Source: DATKDU01 sp035512595 (GTDB lineage: Bacteria > Planctomycetota > Planctomycetia > Pirellulales > Pirellulaceae). From it: a stretch of DNA of 30,254 nucleotides. A program made the translations under genes and the position numbers. The stretch is from contig DATKDU010000301.1 of the NCBI GenBank assembly GCA_035512595.1, positions 1-30,254 of the forward strand. The letters are read 5' to 3'. This document shows positions 1 to 6,503 of the stretch, piece after piece. The notes beneath the pieces were generated by a model that worked only from the letters and a program-made list of their open reading frames with translations, made no database searches and had not been told where the DNA came from. The stretch's first letter is position 1; the number at the start of each line of letters is the position of its first letter.

Positions 1-618
1 GATCGGATTCAGATCGACGCTTCCCAGCACTTGCAGCGAATAGGCGCCAAACACTTCGCTCCCCGGCGCATTGGTGGCGGTCAGCAGATCGATGTCGGTG
101 TAGCTGCGGAGGTTCTGCTCATTGCCGGCATAACGGACCAGATTGCCGACCTGTTCATAGGGGGGAATCGTGCTCCGCGAGCCGGCGAACAAATAGCGGC
201 CGCGAAACTCCTTGTTGCCAATCGACAGCAGTTGGCCAAGGGCGTGCTCCACCGCCTTGGCCGCCACCTTGCGGTCGGTATCGGTGGAGGGAGTGCCGAT
301 GGCCCCCATCGCTGTCGCCCGCACCTCGAGCAGCAGGTCGGAAACGCCGGAAATGGCCGTGTCGGTGGCGTCCAAATACGACTGGCTCGTCTGCAGATTC
401 ACCTTGGCCTGGGATTTCAGCTCGAGGAGCCGCTGGATCGCCATGCCGCGGGTCGCGGCCGCCGCGTCGTCGCTGGCCACGGTGAGACGCCGGCCCGTGG
501 CAATCTGCGACTGCAGGCGCAAGAGCTCGCGCTGGTTGTACAGGAGCTGGTTGACCAGCCGGGTCTGCGCCAGCAGCTCACTCGATCGGAGCGTCGGGAT
601 GGGATTGATGCCGGCCAT
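1..618 (-). CDS. flgL: Flagellar hook-filament junction protein FlgL (HAP3), C-terminus cut by window edge
   Basis: FlgL is a junction protein between hook and filament, exported through the flagellar type III apparatus. The 206 visible codons begin MAGINPIPTLRSSELL. At residues 40-51 they carry ATGRRLTVASDD, the flagellin/FlgL N-terminal signature (compare SGKRINSASDD in flagellins). Further on, GRYLFAGSRS is the usual FlgL 'yLFaG' stretch. The reading frame runs open to base 1, so the gene is truncated only by the window. ATG at 618 is the only sensible start. No Shine-Dalgarno precedes it, because the upstream spacer is made of ATTGCGG heptamers read on the pyrimidine-rich strand. It is the last visible gene of the flagellar operon, 43 nt after flgK, which is the usual flgK-flgL order. 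Family assignment is firm. Confidence 0.93.
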   Translation of the reverse strand, partial: MAGINPIPTLRSSELLAQTRLVNQLLYNQRELLRLQSQIATGRRLTVASDDAAAATRGMAIQRLLELKSQAKVNLQTSQSYLDATDTAISGVSDLLLEVRATAMGAIGTPSTDTDRKVAAKAVEHALGQLLSIGNKEFRGRYLFAGSRSTIPPYEQVGNLVRYAGNEQNLRSYTDIDLLTATNAPGSEVFGAYSLQVLGSVDLNPI

Positions 619-621
619 TCA

Positions 622-649
622 ATTGCGGATTGCGGATTGCGGCGTGCGG
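622..649. repeat. Heptamer array in the flgK-flgL spacer
   Basis: ATTGCGG occurs three times in a row (622-642), followed by the variant CGTGCGG (643-649). The same unit recurs inside flgJ at 3387-3460. It occupies most of the 43-nt spacer and stops just before the flgK stop codon. Confidence 0.85.
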
Positions 650-661
650 AGTGGCTGACTC

Positions 662-2359
662 CTACATATTGAGCAGCGTCTCGAGCATCTCGTTCACCGT
701 CGTAATGATCTTCGCCGATGCCTGGTACGAGCGCTGCCAGGTGATCATCTTCACTGCTTCTTCGTCCAAATTGACACCCGTAATCGACAGAGCTTGCCCT
801 TCCAGCGTCTGCTGAAAGGTCCGAAAGCCCTCGGTGGCCGCTCGCGTCGCCGCCGCACCTTGCGTGATGTCCGAGGCCATCTGGTCGTAAACCTGCCCCA
901 GCGTCAGGCCGTCCTGAGTCGCCAGCGGCCGGTTCAAAAAATCGGCCAATCGCTCGGCATTTCGCGCGTCCTCGGCGGGCCCGCCCAGGCTGGCGGCAAA
1001 CAGCCGCGGCTCGGCACGCAGGACTTGCGAAATGCCGATGTCATGAGCGCCGGTGCCGCTGAAGAAGTGATTGAGCCCCAGCGCGGCGAGCGTCCCGCTC
1101 GTATCGCCGGCGAACGAGAACGTCATGTTCGGCGCGTCGGCATTGATCTCAAGTCGCCCGCGCGAATCGAGGGATGCGGAAATGCCGTCGATGGCATCGA
1201 GTGCCGCGACCAGGTCGTCGAGCGACGTATCGCCGCTCAAGCCATCGAGGTCGATGAACACGTCGGTCGTCTCGGTCAGCCCCGTGAGCGAATTCTTCAC
1301 CTGCACCTGGAACAAACCGTTGACGGGGGCAAAGTCGAGCCCCGCCTGGTTGAGAGGGGCCGCCGGGTCGTCGGCCGCGAATTCGCTCGTCAAGCTGGAG
1401 AAGCCGATCAGCCCCTGGCCGGTCGAGTAGAGCTTATTGAACTCGAAGATCAGCGTGGCGGCGAAGTCGTCCAACTCGTTGAGAAAGCCGCCGACGATCT
1501 GATCGCGGGCGGCAATCAGGCCGGCAAGCTTGCCGCCAGCAGTGCCGACCGGGGCGTCTGTCTCGGAGATGCGGACTTCGGTTGTGGTCAGACCGTCCTC
1601 GACGGTTGCGTCGCGATAGACCGGGCGATAGGTCCCCTGAAATACGAGAAAATCGCCGCCGGAGTAGACCGCCACGTCGCCGGCCGGCTGCTCGGCCGTG
1701 CGGATGTCCATGATCTGCGACAGCTCGCTGAGGACCAGGTTGCGGCGATCGCGCAGGCCGACGGCATCGCTGGGGGAAACGTCCCCGCCTTCCGCCGTTA
1801 CGATCTTCTTGTTCAGGTCGGCAACTTCGGCCAGCCGCTTGTTGATCTCCGCCACCTGCTCGTCGATCTGGGTGTTGATGTCGCCGTAGAGCGTGCGGGC
1901 CTGCTGGTTGAGGCGGCCGATGTCGCCGGCGAGCTGCTGCCCCTGGAGCACTGCCAGGTTGCGAATCGACGCGCTCTCGGGCTGGTTGAGCACGTCGTTG
2001 ATTGAGGCCATGAACTTCGTCAGCGACGTGCTCAGATCGCTGTCGGTCAGCGCGCCCAGAATTCCTTCGAGCTGGAGATAGACCCCCTCCTGCGTTTCGC
2101 CGTTGGCCAGGTCGCTATTGGCGCTCCGTAGCCGCTCCTCGAGGAACTTGTCAATCTCCTGCTTGACCGCCAGCACACGAACGCCGGTGCCCAGCAGCAG
2201 ACCGCCGTAGTGCTGGATTGGCGCAGGGGTGAGGATCAGCCGCTGGCGGATGTATCCCGGCGTGTTGGCGTTGGCAATGTTGTTGCCAGTCACCTGGAGG
2301 CCGAGCTGCGCCGCGATCAGGGCGTTGCCGGCATTCTGGATCGTTCCGAACAGCGACAT
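662..2359 (-). CDS. flgK: Flagellar hook-associated protein FlgK (HAP1)
   Basis: FlgK joins hook and filament and is exported by the flagellar type III system. The 565-residue product starts MSLFGTIQNAGNALIAAQ. It has the rod/hook-type N-terminal motif with LQVTGNNIANANTPGY near residues 22-37, and the matching C-terminal helix with INLDEE-like and YQASAKIITTVNEMLETLLNM sections. The C-terminal region that is hydrophobic at heptad spacing pairs with the N-terminus in the D0 domain. An in-frame GTG 51 nt further upstream would add 17 residues, but these are encoded by one arm of the palindromic repeat at 2368-2428 and are not FlgK-like. ATG at 2359 is therefore chosen. The gene lies between flgN-like and flgL, as in most flagellar clusters. 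Length is normal for a compact FlgK. Confidence 0.95.
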   Translation of the reverse strand: MSLFGTIQNAGNALIAAQLGLQVTGNNIANANTPGYIRQRLILTPAPIQHYGGLLLGTGVRVLAVKQEIDKFLEERLRSANSDLANGETQEGVYLQLEGILGALTDSDLSTSLTKFMASINDVLNQPESASIRNLAVLQGQQLAGDIGRLNQQARTLYGDINTQIDEQVAEINKRLAEVADLNKKIVTAEGGDVSPSDAVGLRDRRNLVLSELSQIMDIRTAEQPAGDVAVYSGGDFLVFQGTYRPVYRDATVEDGLTTTEVRISETDAPVGTAGGKLAGLIAARDQIVGGFLNELDDFAATLIFEFNKLYSTGQGLIGFSSLTSEFAADDPAAPLNQAGLDFAPVNGLFQVQVKNSLTGLTETTDVFIDLDGLSGDTSLDDLVAALDAIDGISASLDSRGRLEINADAPNMTFSFAGDTSGTLAALGLNHFFSGTGAHDIGISQVLRAEPRLFAASLGGPAEDARNAERLADFLNRPLATQDGLTLGQVYDQMASDITQGAAATRAATEGFRTFQQTLEGQALSITGVNLDEEAVKMITWQRSYQASAKIITTVNEMLETLLNM

Positions 2360-2367
2360 GAGGACTC

Positions 2368-2428
2368 GTAGCAGGCACACTCCGTGTGCCGTGGTCGGGC
2401 AGGACGGCACACGGAGTGTGCCTACTAC
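2368..2428. repeat. Nested palindromic repeat between flgN-like gene and flgK
   Basis: Two 25-nt arms (2368-2392 and 2404-2428) are reverse complements at 24 of 25 positions, separated by 11 nt. Each arm is itself palindromic around GGCACAC-TCC-GTGTGCC. The element can therefore fold as one long hairpin or as two smaller ones. It fills the spacer, ends 8 nt before the flgK ATG, and has no T-run, so it is not a standard intrinsic terminator. Confidence 0.85.
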
Positions 2429-2433
2429 TCAAA

Positions 2434-2961
2434 TCAGGCTTCGTCGTTGACCAGCGCTCCGCGCGCGTGGATGGAGGAATCTCCTTCTGCATATGTCGGC
2501 TTCAGGCGGCCGCCGGTGGCGATAATCTCTACCAGTTGCGAAACATGGAGGAGCAATCGCTGGGCGAGGACCCAGTTGGTGAGGGTCTCGTTTTGCAGGA
2601 GGCGCATCTGCAGCCGCGAATCTTTGACTTGCTTGCCCAGCTTCTCCCGCCGCGATCCGGGCAAGCTGGCAGCCAGCGTGGCGATGCTGTCAGCGGGACG
2701 CTCTTCGTCCCGAGCAAGCGCCAGCAGTTCCGCCCGCCGCTGCTGGCAGCCCTTGAGCCGCTCGACCAGCGATAGCTCGCGCTCTTGAACGGCCGCCAGG
2801 CCCGGCACATCGCCGCGGGCCAGAAGCGTCCGCTTCTGGCCGAGCACATCCAGCAGTTCCTGCTGGGCGCTGGACAGGTCCTCGAGCAAGTGGCCGATCT
2901 CGGCTTCCCAGTCCATGGAGACAGGCTCAGGGGGCGCAATTGGTAGTGTGGCGATACTCAC
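2434..2961 (-). CDS. flgN: FlgN-family flagellar export chaperone (predicted)
   Basis: FlgN-type proteins are small cytoplasmic helical chaperones for FlgK and FlgL. The 175-residue product is almost entirely amphipathic helix. It includes LLEDLSSAQQELLDVLGQKR near residue 25 and a long Glu/Arg/Leu-rich middle, with no signal peptide or membrane segment. The sequence is divergent, so the call rests on size, helical character and position directly upstream of its expected clients flgK and flgL. The start is GTG at 2961, with AGG nine nt upstream. An internal ATG (MDWEAEIGHL) at 2916 is the alternative, but it lacks a Shine-Dalgarno. It is separated from flgK by the palindromic repeat. Confidence 0.75.
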   Translation of the reverse strand: MSIATLPIAPPEPVSMDWEAEIGHLLEDLSSAQQELLDVLGQKRTLLARGDVPGLAAVQERELSLVERLKGCQQRRAELLALARDEERPADSIATLAASLPGSRREKLGKQVKDSRLQMRLLQNETLTNWVLAQRLLLHVSQLVEIIATGGRLKPTYAEGDSSIHARGALVNDEA

Positions 2962-2992
2962 GCGAATGAACCTGTTGAGTGGGGTTGGTTAT

Positions 2993-3133
2993 GAGTTTCG
3001 AGTTTCGAGTTTCGAGTGTTTGATGTTTGATGTTTGGGTTGGATGCCGAGTAGTCGGTAGTCGGTAGTCGGTACTCAGTACCCAGAACACTGCTCTCCGA
3101 CCTCCGACCTCTGCTCTCCGACCTCTGCTCTCA
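2993..3133. repeat. Heptamer array upstream of the flgN-like gene
   Basis: From 2993 to 3048 the sequence reads as eight 7-nt units (GAGTTTC three times, then GAGTGTT, TGATGTT twice and others). After one extra base at 3049, twelve more units follow in register from 3050 to 3133 (GTAGTCG three times, GTACTCA, GTACCCA, then GACCTCT/GCTCTCC types). In the second block every unit starts with G. The final unit contains the flgJ-like stop codon. Confidence 0.85.
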
Positions 3134-3469
3134 CCCCGGCCGCTGCATCATGAACAGCTCATACATGGGCTCGGCAAACTGTTCGCGGCTCACATCGGAA
3201 ATGCGTTCGGTCAGCATCTGATCGAGCTGCCCCTGAAAAACTTCTTCGGCCCGGCCTCCATGGAAATACGCCGGCTTGTCCACGGTCTTGCGCATCGCGG
3301 CAATGAGCTGCCCAAAGAACGTCTGGCCGACAAAGTCGGAGAACGCCTCTTTGAGTTCCGGCCGCGGCGCGGAACCCAGCGCTTCGATTGCGGATTGCGG
3401 ACCGGCAATTGCGGATTGCGGACCGGCGATTGCGGATTGCGGACCGGCGATTGCGGATTGAATATCCAT
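3131..3469 (-). CDS. flgJ: FlgJ-type rod-binding protein (rod-capping domain only)
   Basis: The 112-residue product corresponds to the N-terminal rod-binding domain of FlgJ (family PF10135). It lacks the muramidase domain found in enterobacterial FlgJ. Residues ~30-110 read as typical FlgJ: ...FVGQTFFGQLIAAMRKTV, then a YFHGGRAEEVFQGQLDQML segment. The N-terminus before this is not FlgJ-like. It is a tandem 7-residue repeat (SAIAGPQ, about three and a half copies) encoded by a 21-bp DNA repeat. ATG at 3469 has a good Shine-Dalgarno (AGGGG), supplied by CCCCTAG heptamers read on the minus strand. It sits just downstream of flgI, the common flgI-flgJ order. The domain call is secure. Whether the repeat-coded N-terminus is functional is unknown. 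Confidence 0.88.
   Translation of the reverse strand: MDIQSAIAGPQSAIAGPQSAIAGPQSAIEALGSAPRPELKEAFSDFVGQTFFGQLIAAMRKTVDKPAYFHGGRAEEVFQGQLDQMLTERISDVSREQFAEPMYELFMMQRPG
3387..3460. repeat. 21-bp tandem repeat inside flgJ-like gene
   Basis: Three full 21-bp units and part of a fourth, each made of ATTGCGG, ATTGCGG and ACCGGCG (ACCGGCA in the first). Since three heptamers equal seven codons, the array stays in frame and encodes SAIAGPQ repeats at the protein N-terminus. It uses the same ATTGCGG unit as the flgK-flgL spacer. Confidence 0.95.
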
Positions 3470-3475
3470 CAAAGT

Positions 3476-3496
3476 CCCCTAGCCCCTAGCCCCTAC
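3476..3496. repeat. CCCCTAG heptamers spanning the flgI stop and flgJ Shine-Dalgarno
   Basis: CCCCTAG occurs twice, then CCCCTAC. Read on the minus strand, the first unit crossed carries the flgI TAG stop (3495-3493), and the last provides AGGGG as the flgJ ribosome-binding site. Confidence 0.85.
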
Positions 3497-4581
3497 TCAA
3501 TGATCAACTCCCCAAACAGCGCCCGCTTGTGCTTGAGCATCTTGATGATGTCGATCACGTCTTCGGCGGGGACTTTCAGGTTGTTGAGTGCCGTCACCAG
3601 GGAAGTCAGCTTGGTCTGCGTGCCGTCGGAAATGGGCTCGACGGCGACGAACTCGTTGACTTCCTCCCCTTGAGCCGTCTGGATCAGTCGGTTCTTGTGC
3701 ATCACGGCAACCGGGCCGATCTCGACATCGGCGCCGATCACGATCGCCCGCTTCCGCTCGTTGATGATCACCTTCGTATCCATCTGCGGCTTGAAAATCC
3801 GCGTCCCGAGGAGCAGCGAGGCGAACAAGGCCGGGTTGTCGGCATACCGCTCCGGGATGCGGACCTCGATCTTGACCTGGTCGATGGCCTTGGCCACCGG
3901 CTGGGCGTTGAGCGTGTCGTAACCGAAGTCGGGCTGCGAGTTGATCAGGTCCGAAAGGTGCGACGTCGTCTCGAAGGCCCCGTGGTCCTTGTTCATCACC
4001 AGCAGCAGCTTGCCGTCGCGGATGAATTCGTTGGCAAACGAGACTTCCATCTGGCAGCCGAGCGAGATCCGTCCCGACTGCGGCTTGGAAACGTCGTCGA
4101 TCGACACCTGCCCGTTGGCCAGAGCGTAGACGGTCTTGTCGCCAGGAAGCGGGCCGTGCAGCTCGGTCAGCATCAGCGTTCCCCCCTCCAGGCTCTTGGC
4201 GCCGAAGGCGCTCACGCGGCAATCGAGCAAATCCCCCTGCTGCGCCCCGCCGGCCGGCACAGTTGCCGACACAAAGACCATCGCCACATTCTTGACGCTC
4301 TTGAGCTCCTCGAGCATCGTCTGCCCTTTAACGTTGTTGCCCAGGCGGTGCCCCATCAGCTCCATGTACCGCGACAAGGCCCGCATGGTCGCCTTGGAAT
4401 CGCCGTCGCCAGTCCCCTTTAGCCCGACGACCAGCCCCATGCCGTGCAGCGTGTTTTCTTCCTGGCCTTTGATGCGGCAGACGTCGCCGATGCGATGATC
4501 GGCGTGGGCCGAGGAAATGACCAATGACCAAGCACCAATGACCAATGCCAGTTTCTGAAGAGTCAATCGCTTCGTGATCAT
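3493..4581 (-). CDS. flgI: Flagellar P-ring protein FlgI
   Basis: FlgI forms the P-ring around the distal rod in the periplasm and is exported by Sec. After the signal peptide, the mature part begins DHRIGDVCRIKGQEENTL. It contains the family hallmark LHGMGLVVGLKGTGDG and ends with the usual VPAEDVIDIIKMLKHKRALFGELIIE-type C-terminus. Its 362 residues match FlgI length. ATG at 4581 is preceded by AGGA nine nt upstream. A TTG nine nt earlier is less likely. The signal peptide h-region, ALVIGAWSLVIS (residues 12-23), is encoded by heptamer repeat units that form one arm of a 36-bp inverted repeat, an unusual origin. The likely cleavage is after SSAHA (residue 27). It follows flgH by 85 nt in the same operon. 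Confidence 0.97.
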   Translation of the reverse strand: MITKRLTLQKLALVIGAWSLVISSAHADHRIGDVCRIKGQEENTLHGMGLVVGLKGTGDGDSKATMRALSRYMELMGHRLGNNVKGQTMLEELKSVKNVAMVFVSATVPAGGAQQGDLLDCRVSAFGAKSLEGGTLMLTELHGPLPGDKTVYALANGQVSIDDVSKPQSGRISLGCQMEVSFANEFIRDGKLLLVMNKDHGAFETTSHLSDLINSQPDFGYDTLNAQPVAKAIDQVKIEVRIPERYADNPALFASLLLGTRIFKPQMDTKVIINERKRAIVIGADVEIGPVAVMHKNRLIQTAQGEEVNEFVAVEPISDGTQTKLTSLVTALNNLKVPAEDVIDIIKMLKHKRALFGELIIE

Positions 4582-4666
4582 AAGTGTCAATCCTGACTAA
4601 TCGCTGCTGGGTCTGGTGCGTACTATCGGAGCATTGGTCATTGGGGCTTGGTCATTGGTCATTTCC
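4513..4666. repeat. 36-bp inverted repeat of ATGACCA-type heptamers bracketing the flgI start
   Basis: The left arm at 4513-4548 lies inside flgI codons 12-23. The right arm at 4631-4666 begins immediately after the flgH stop. They are reverse complements at 35 of 36 positions. The 82-nt spacer holds the flgI ATG and its Shine-Dalgarno. The arms consist of ATGACCA units with one AGCACCA (AGCCCCA in the other arm). The same pair of arms, with the same single mismatch, recurs at 10948-11024. Confidence 0.93.
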
Positions 4667-5428
4667 CTAAAACGGGCTGAACAAATCGAGCATCTTCGAC
4701 ACAAACCCCCGCTTGTAGCTGTCGCGGATCTGGCCGTACTCACGCTTGGAAATGTCCAGGTTGGCGACGTCCTTGCTGAGGACGTAATTTCCCGGCATGA
4801 TGCTCTCGCGGCTGCAAACGCAAGAGAGGGAGACCAGCCACACCTCGTCGTTGTTGAGGAGCCGGCGATGCGCTTCGAGAACCAGATTGCCGTTGGGAAG
4901 GACCGCGGCGACGTGGGTGCCGATCTCGAACTTGACCGACTCGGTGGTCTCCAGCTCCCCCGTGGAGCGAGCAAGCTGGTTGAGGTTCCCCTGGATCCGC
5001 TGGTCGCCGTCGGATTGCGGCGCTGGTTTGACCTTCTTCAGTCCGCTGAGCACCAGCCAATCGTTGAGGATGGCGTCATAGCGGCTCTGCTTGCGGCGCT
5101 GCACCTCCCCCTCGGAGATGACGCGCGATCCCATATCGACCCGGATCGTGATGATGTCGTTGACCTTCACCTCCCGCGGCGGCGCCAGCGGTATCTCGTA
5201 CCAGCTCGTCGTCGGGGGCAATGGCTCCCGCGGCATTCCCGGACCGGCGCCGACGGGCTGGGAGGCTCGCATCGCCGCCTCGAGCCGGCCGCTGAAGAGG
5301 CTCGAATTGGGAGCATCCTGCGCCAGCAGGCTCCCGCCGGCCGACCACAGAGCGGCACTAATGGCCGCACTGCCGCAGGCGGTCAGCAGCCGTCGTCGCG
5401 CGAACCAAGTGCTGTCATTTTTCTTCAT
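4667..5428 (-). CDS. flgH: Flagellar L-ring protein FlgH
   Basis: FlgH forms the outer-membrane L-ring. The C-terminal two thirds carry recognisable FlgH sequence: VNDIITIRVD (about residues 89-98), then a RRKQSRYDA region, and later LPNGNLVLEAHRRLLNNDEVW and a GQIRDSYKRGF end. The N-terminus has WFARRRLLTACGSAAISAAL followed by GGSLLAQD. This is an Arg-rich n-region, a hydrophobic stretch and a plausible signal peptidase I site. LTAC could be read as a lipobox, but it precedes the hydrophobic core rather than following it, so this FlgH may not be a classical lipoprotein. The RRRLL cluster resembles a twin-arginine motif. ATG at 5428 has GGGGGA five nt upstream and overlaps the flgA 3' end by 14 nt, which suggests translational coupling. 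Confidence 0.95.
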   Translation of the reverse strand: MKKNDSTWFARRRLLTACGSAAISAALWSAGGSLLAQDAPNSSLFSGRLEAAMRASQPVGAGPGMPREPLPPTTSWYEIPLAPPREVKVNDIITIRVDMGSRVISEGEVQRRKQSRYDAILNDWLVLSGLKKVKPAPQSDGDQRIQGNLNQLARSTGELETTESVKFEIGTHVAAVLPNGNLVLEAHRRLLNNDEVWLVSLSCVCSRESIMPGNYVLSKDVANLDISKREYGQIRDSYKRGFVSKMLDLFSPF

Positions 5429-6467
5429 GGAGTCCCCCTGTTGGTTGATCGTTGGCTGCCTTCAGCGCGCCCGGAGCCGGCGGCCTATTGCCGAGTTGGA
5501 CCAAGAGCGGCCCGGCGACGGTCGCCAGGATTTGCCGCTTGGGATCTTCCAGTTCCACGGGAATCGAATCCCCCAGCGCCCCGTCCTGCGCCGCTTTGCC
5601 GCTGGTGGTGATCGAAATGCCGGCGGCCAGCGAGCGGACGGTGACCTTGTCGCCGCGATGGACCAGCCGCGGCAGTTGCACATCGGCGGCAGTGATCGGC
5701 TGGCCGGGGGTCAGCGGCCTGGTCGTCTCGCGGCCAATGACTTCTTCGCGGGCCAGCAGCCGCTCGCTGCTGCCAGCGAAGTCGGCCGCCAGGGGACGCG
5801 ATTCAACATCCTCTGGCCGCACAACCTCGCCCTTGGCGATGGGCCGCAAGGCGACGATCGCCCGCGGCAGGGCGGCAACTTCGGCCTCGATGGGGATGCG
5901 GCGCTCGTGCCCCTGCACCTGGGCGATGATTTCGAACGACTGCCGGCCAGTGAACGGAGCCTGTCCGCCGGCGACTTCGATTCGCTCGGCTTCCTTGAGC
6001 GGAGAGAAGTAGCGGGAGGGAATGGCCGGAGCGACGCTCCAGGCAACGTCGCCTGGCTGATGCATTTCCAGATAGCTGACGAGCGCGTGCTGCACCGATT
6101 GCTCGACCGTCGATCCGGCCTTCGTGTTTCCCTTGGCCATTGCATGACGAACACCGGTTCCACTTGCGCGGCGAATGACAATCTGCTCCGCGCCGGACCA
6201 CCTTAGTTGTTTCGTCTCCACTTCGGCCAGCGACAGCAGCTCGTTGATCTCGCCGCGGCGAATGATCCGCTCTTTCCCCGCACCGGGCGCTGGGCAGAGG
6301 AGCACGTTCCCTAATTCCGCCGCATCGCCATCGGCAATTACGGCCACGTCCGCCAGCCGCACCATGCCGCCGGCAACCGTTGCCTCCTCGCGCAGTCGCA
6401 GCTCGGCCGCCACCGCACTCCAGCCGGCGAGAATGAACACCCACGCAATGAACGTAACCCGCACCAT
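5415..6467 (-). CDS. flgA: Flagellar P-ring assembly chaperone FlgA
   Basis: FlgA is a periplasmic chaperone for P-ring assembly. A signal peptide is clear (VRVTFIAWVFILAGWSAVAA, residues 2-21). The C-terminal half holds the SAF/ChapFlgA region with the RPIAKGEVVRPEDVE motif, followed by VIGRETTRPLTPGQPITAAD and GDKVTV. At 350 residues it is longer than enterobacterial FlgA, because it has an extra N-terminal periplasmic domain. ATG at 6467 is preceded by AGGAG five nt upstream, formed by CTGACTC heptamers read on the minus strand. It overlaps flgH by 14 nt. The flgF-flgG-flgA-flgH order is the one seen in many non-enteric flagellar clusters. Confidence 0.95.
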   Translation of the reverse strand: MVRVTFIAWVFILAGWSAVAAELRLREEATVAGGMVRLADVAVIADGDAAELGNVLLCPAPGAGKERIIRRGEINELLSLAEVETKQLRWSGAEQIVIRRASGTGVRHAMAKGNTKAGSTVEQSVQHALVSYLEMHQPGDVAWSVAPAIPSRYFSPLKEAERIEVAGGQAPFTGRQSFEIIAQVQGHERRIPIEAEVAALPRAIVALRPIAKGEVVRPEDVESRPLAADFAGSSERLLAREEVIGRETTRPLTPGQPITAADVQLPRLVHRGDKVTVRSLAAGISITTSGKAAQDGALGDSIPVELEDPKRQILATVAGPLLVQLGNRPPAPGALKAANDQPTGGLHEEK

Positions 6468-6468
6468 A

Positions 6469-6503
6469 CTGACTCCTGACTCCTGGCCCCTGAACCCTGC
6501 CGC
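6469..6503. repeat. Five CTGNNNC-type heptamers forming the flgG-flgA spacer
   Basis: Units CTGACTC (twice), CTGGCCC, CTGAACC and CTGCCGC run without interruption from the base after the flgA start region to the flgG stop. On the minus strand they supply the AGGAG ribosome-binding site of flgA. Confidence 0.85.

Noticed and set aside
2360..2410. 17-residue N-terminal extension of FlgK
   Set aside because: It is encoded by the palindromic repeat arm, and FlgK proteins begin at the MSLFGTIQNAG-type start.
4616..5611. Long plus-strand frames antisense to flgH/flgA and to other genes
   Set aside because: In high-GC DNA such open frames are expected opposite real genes; they lack family similarity and proper starts.
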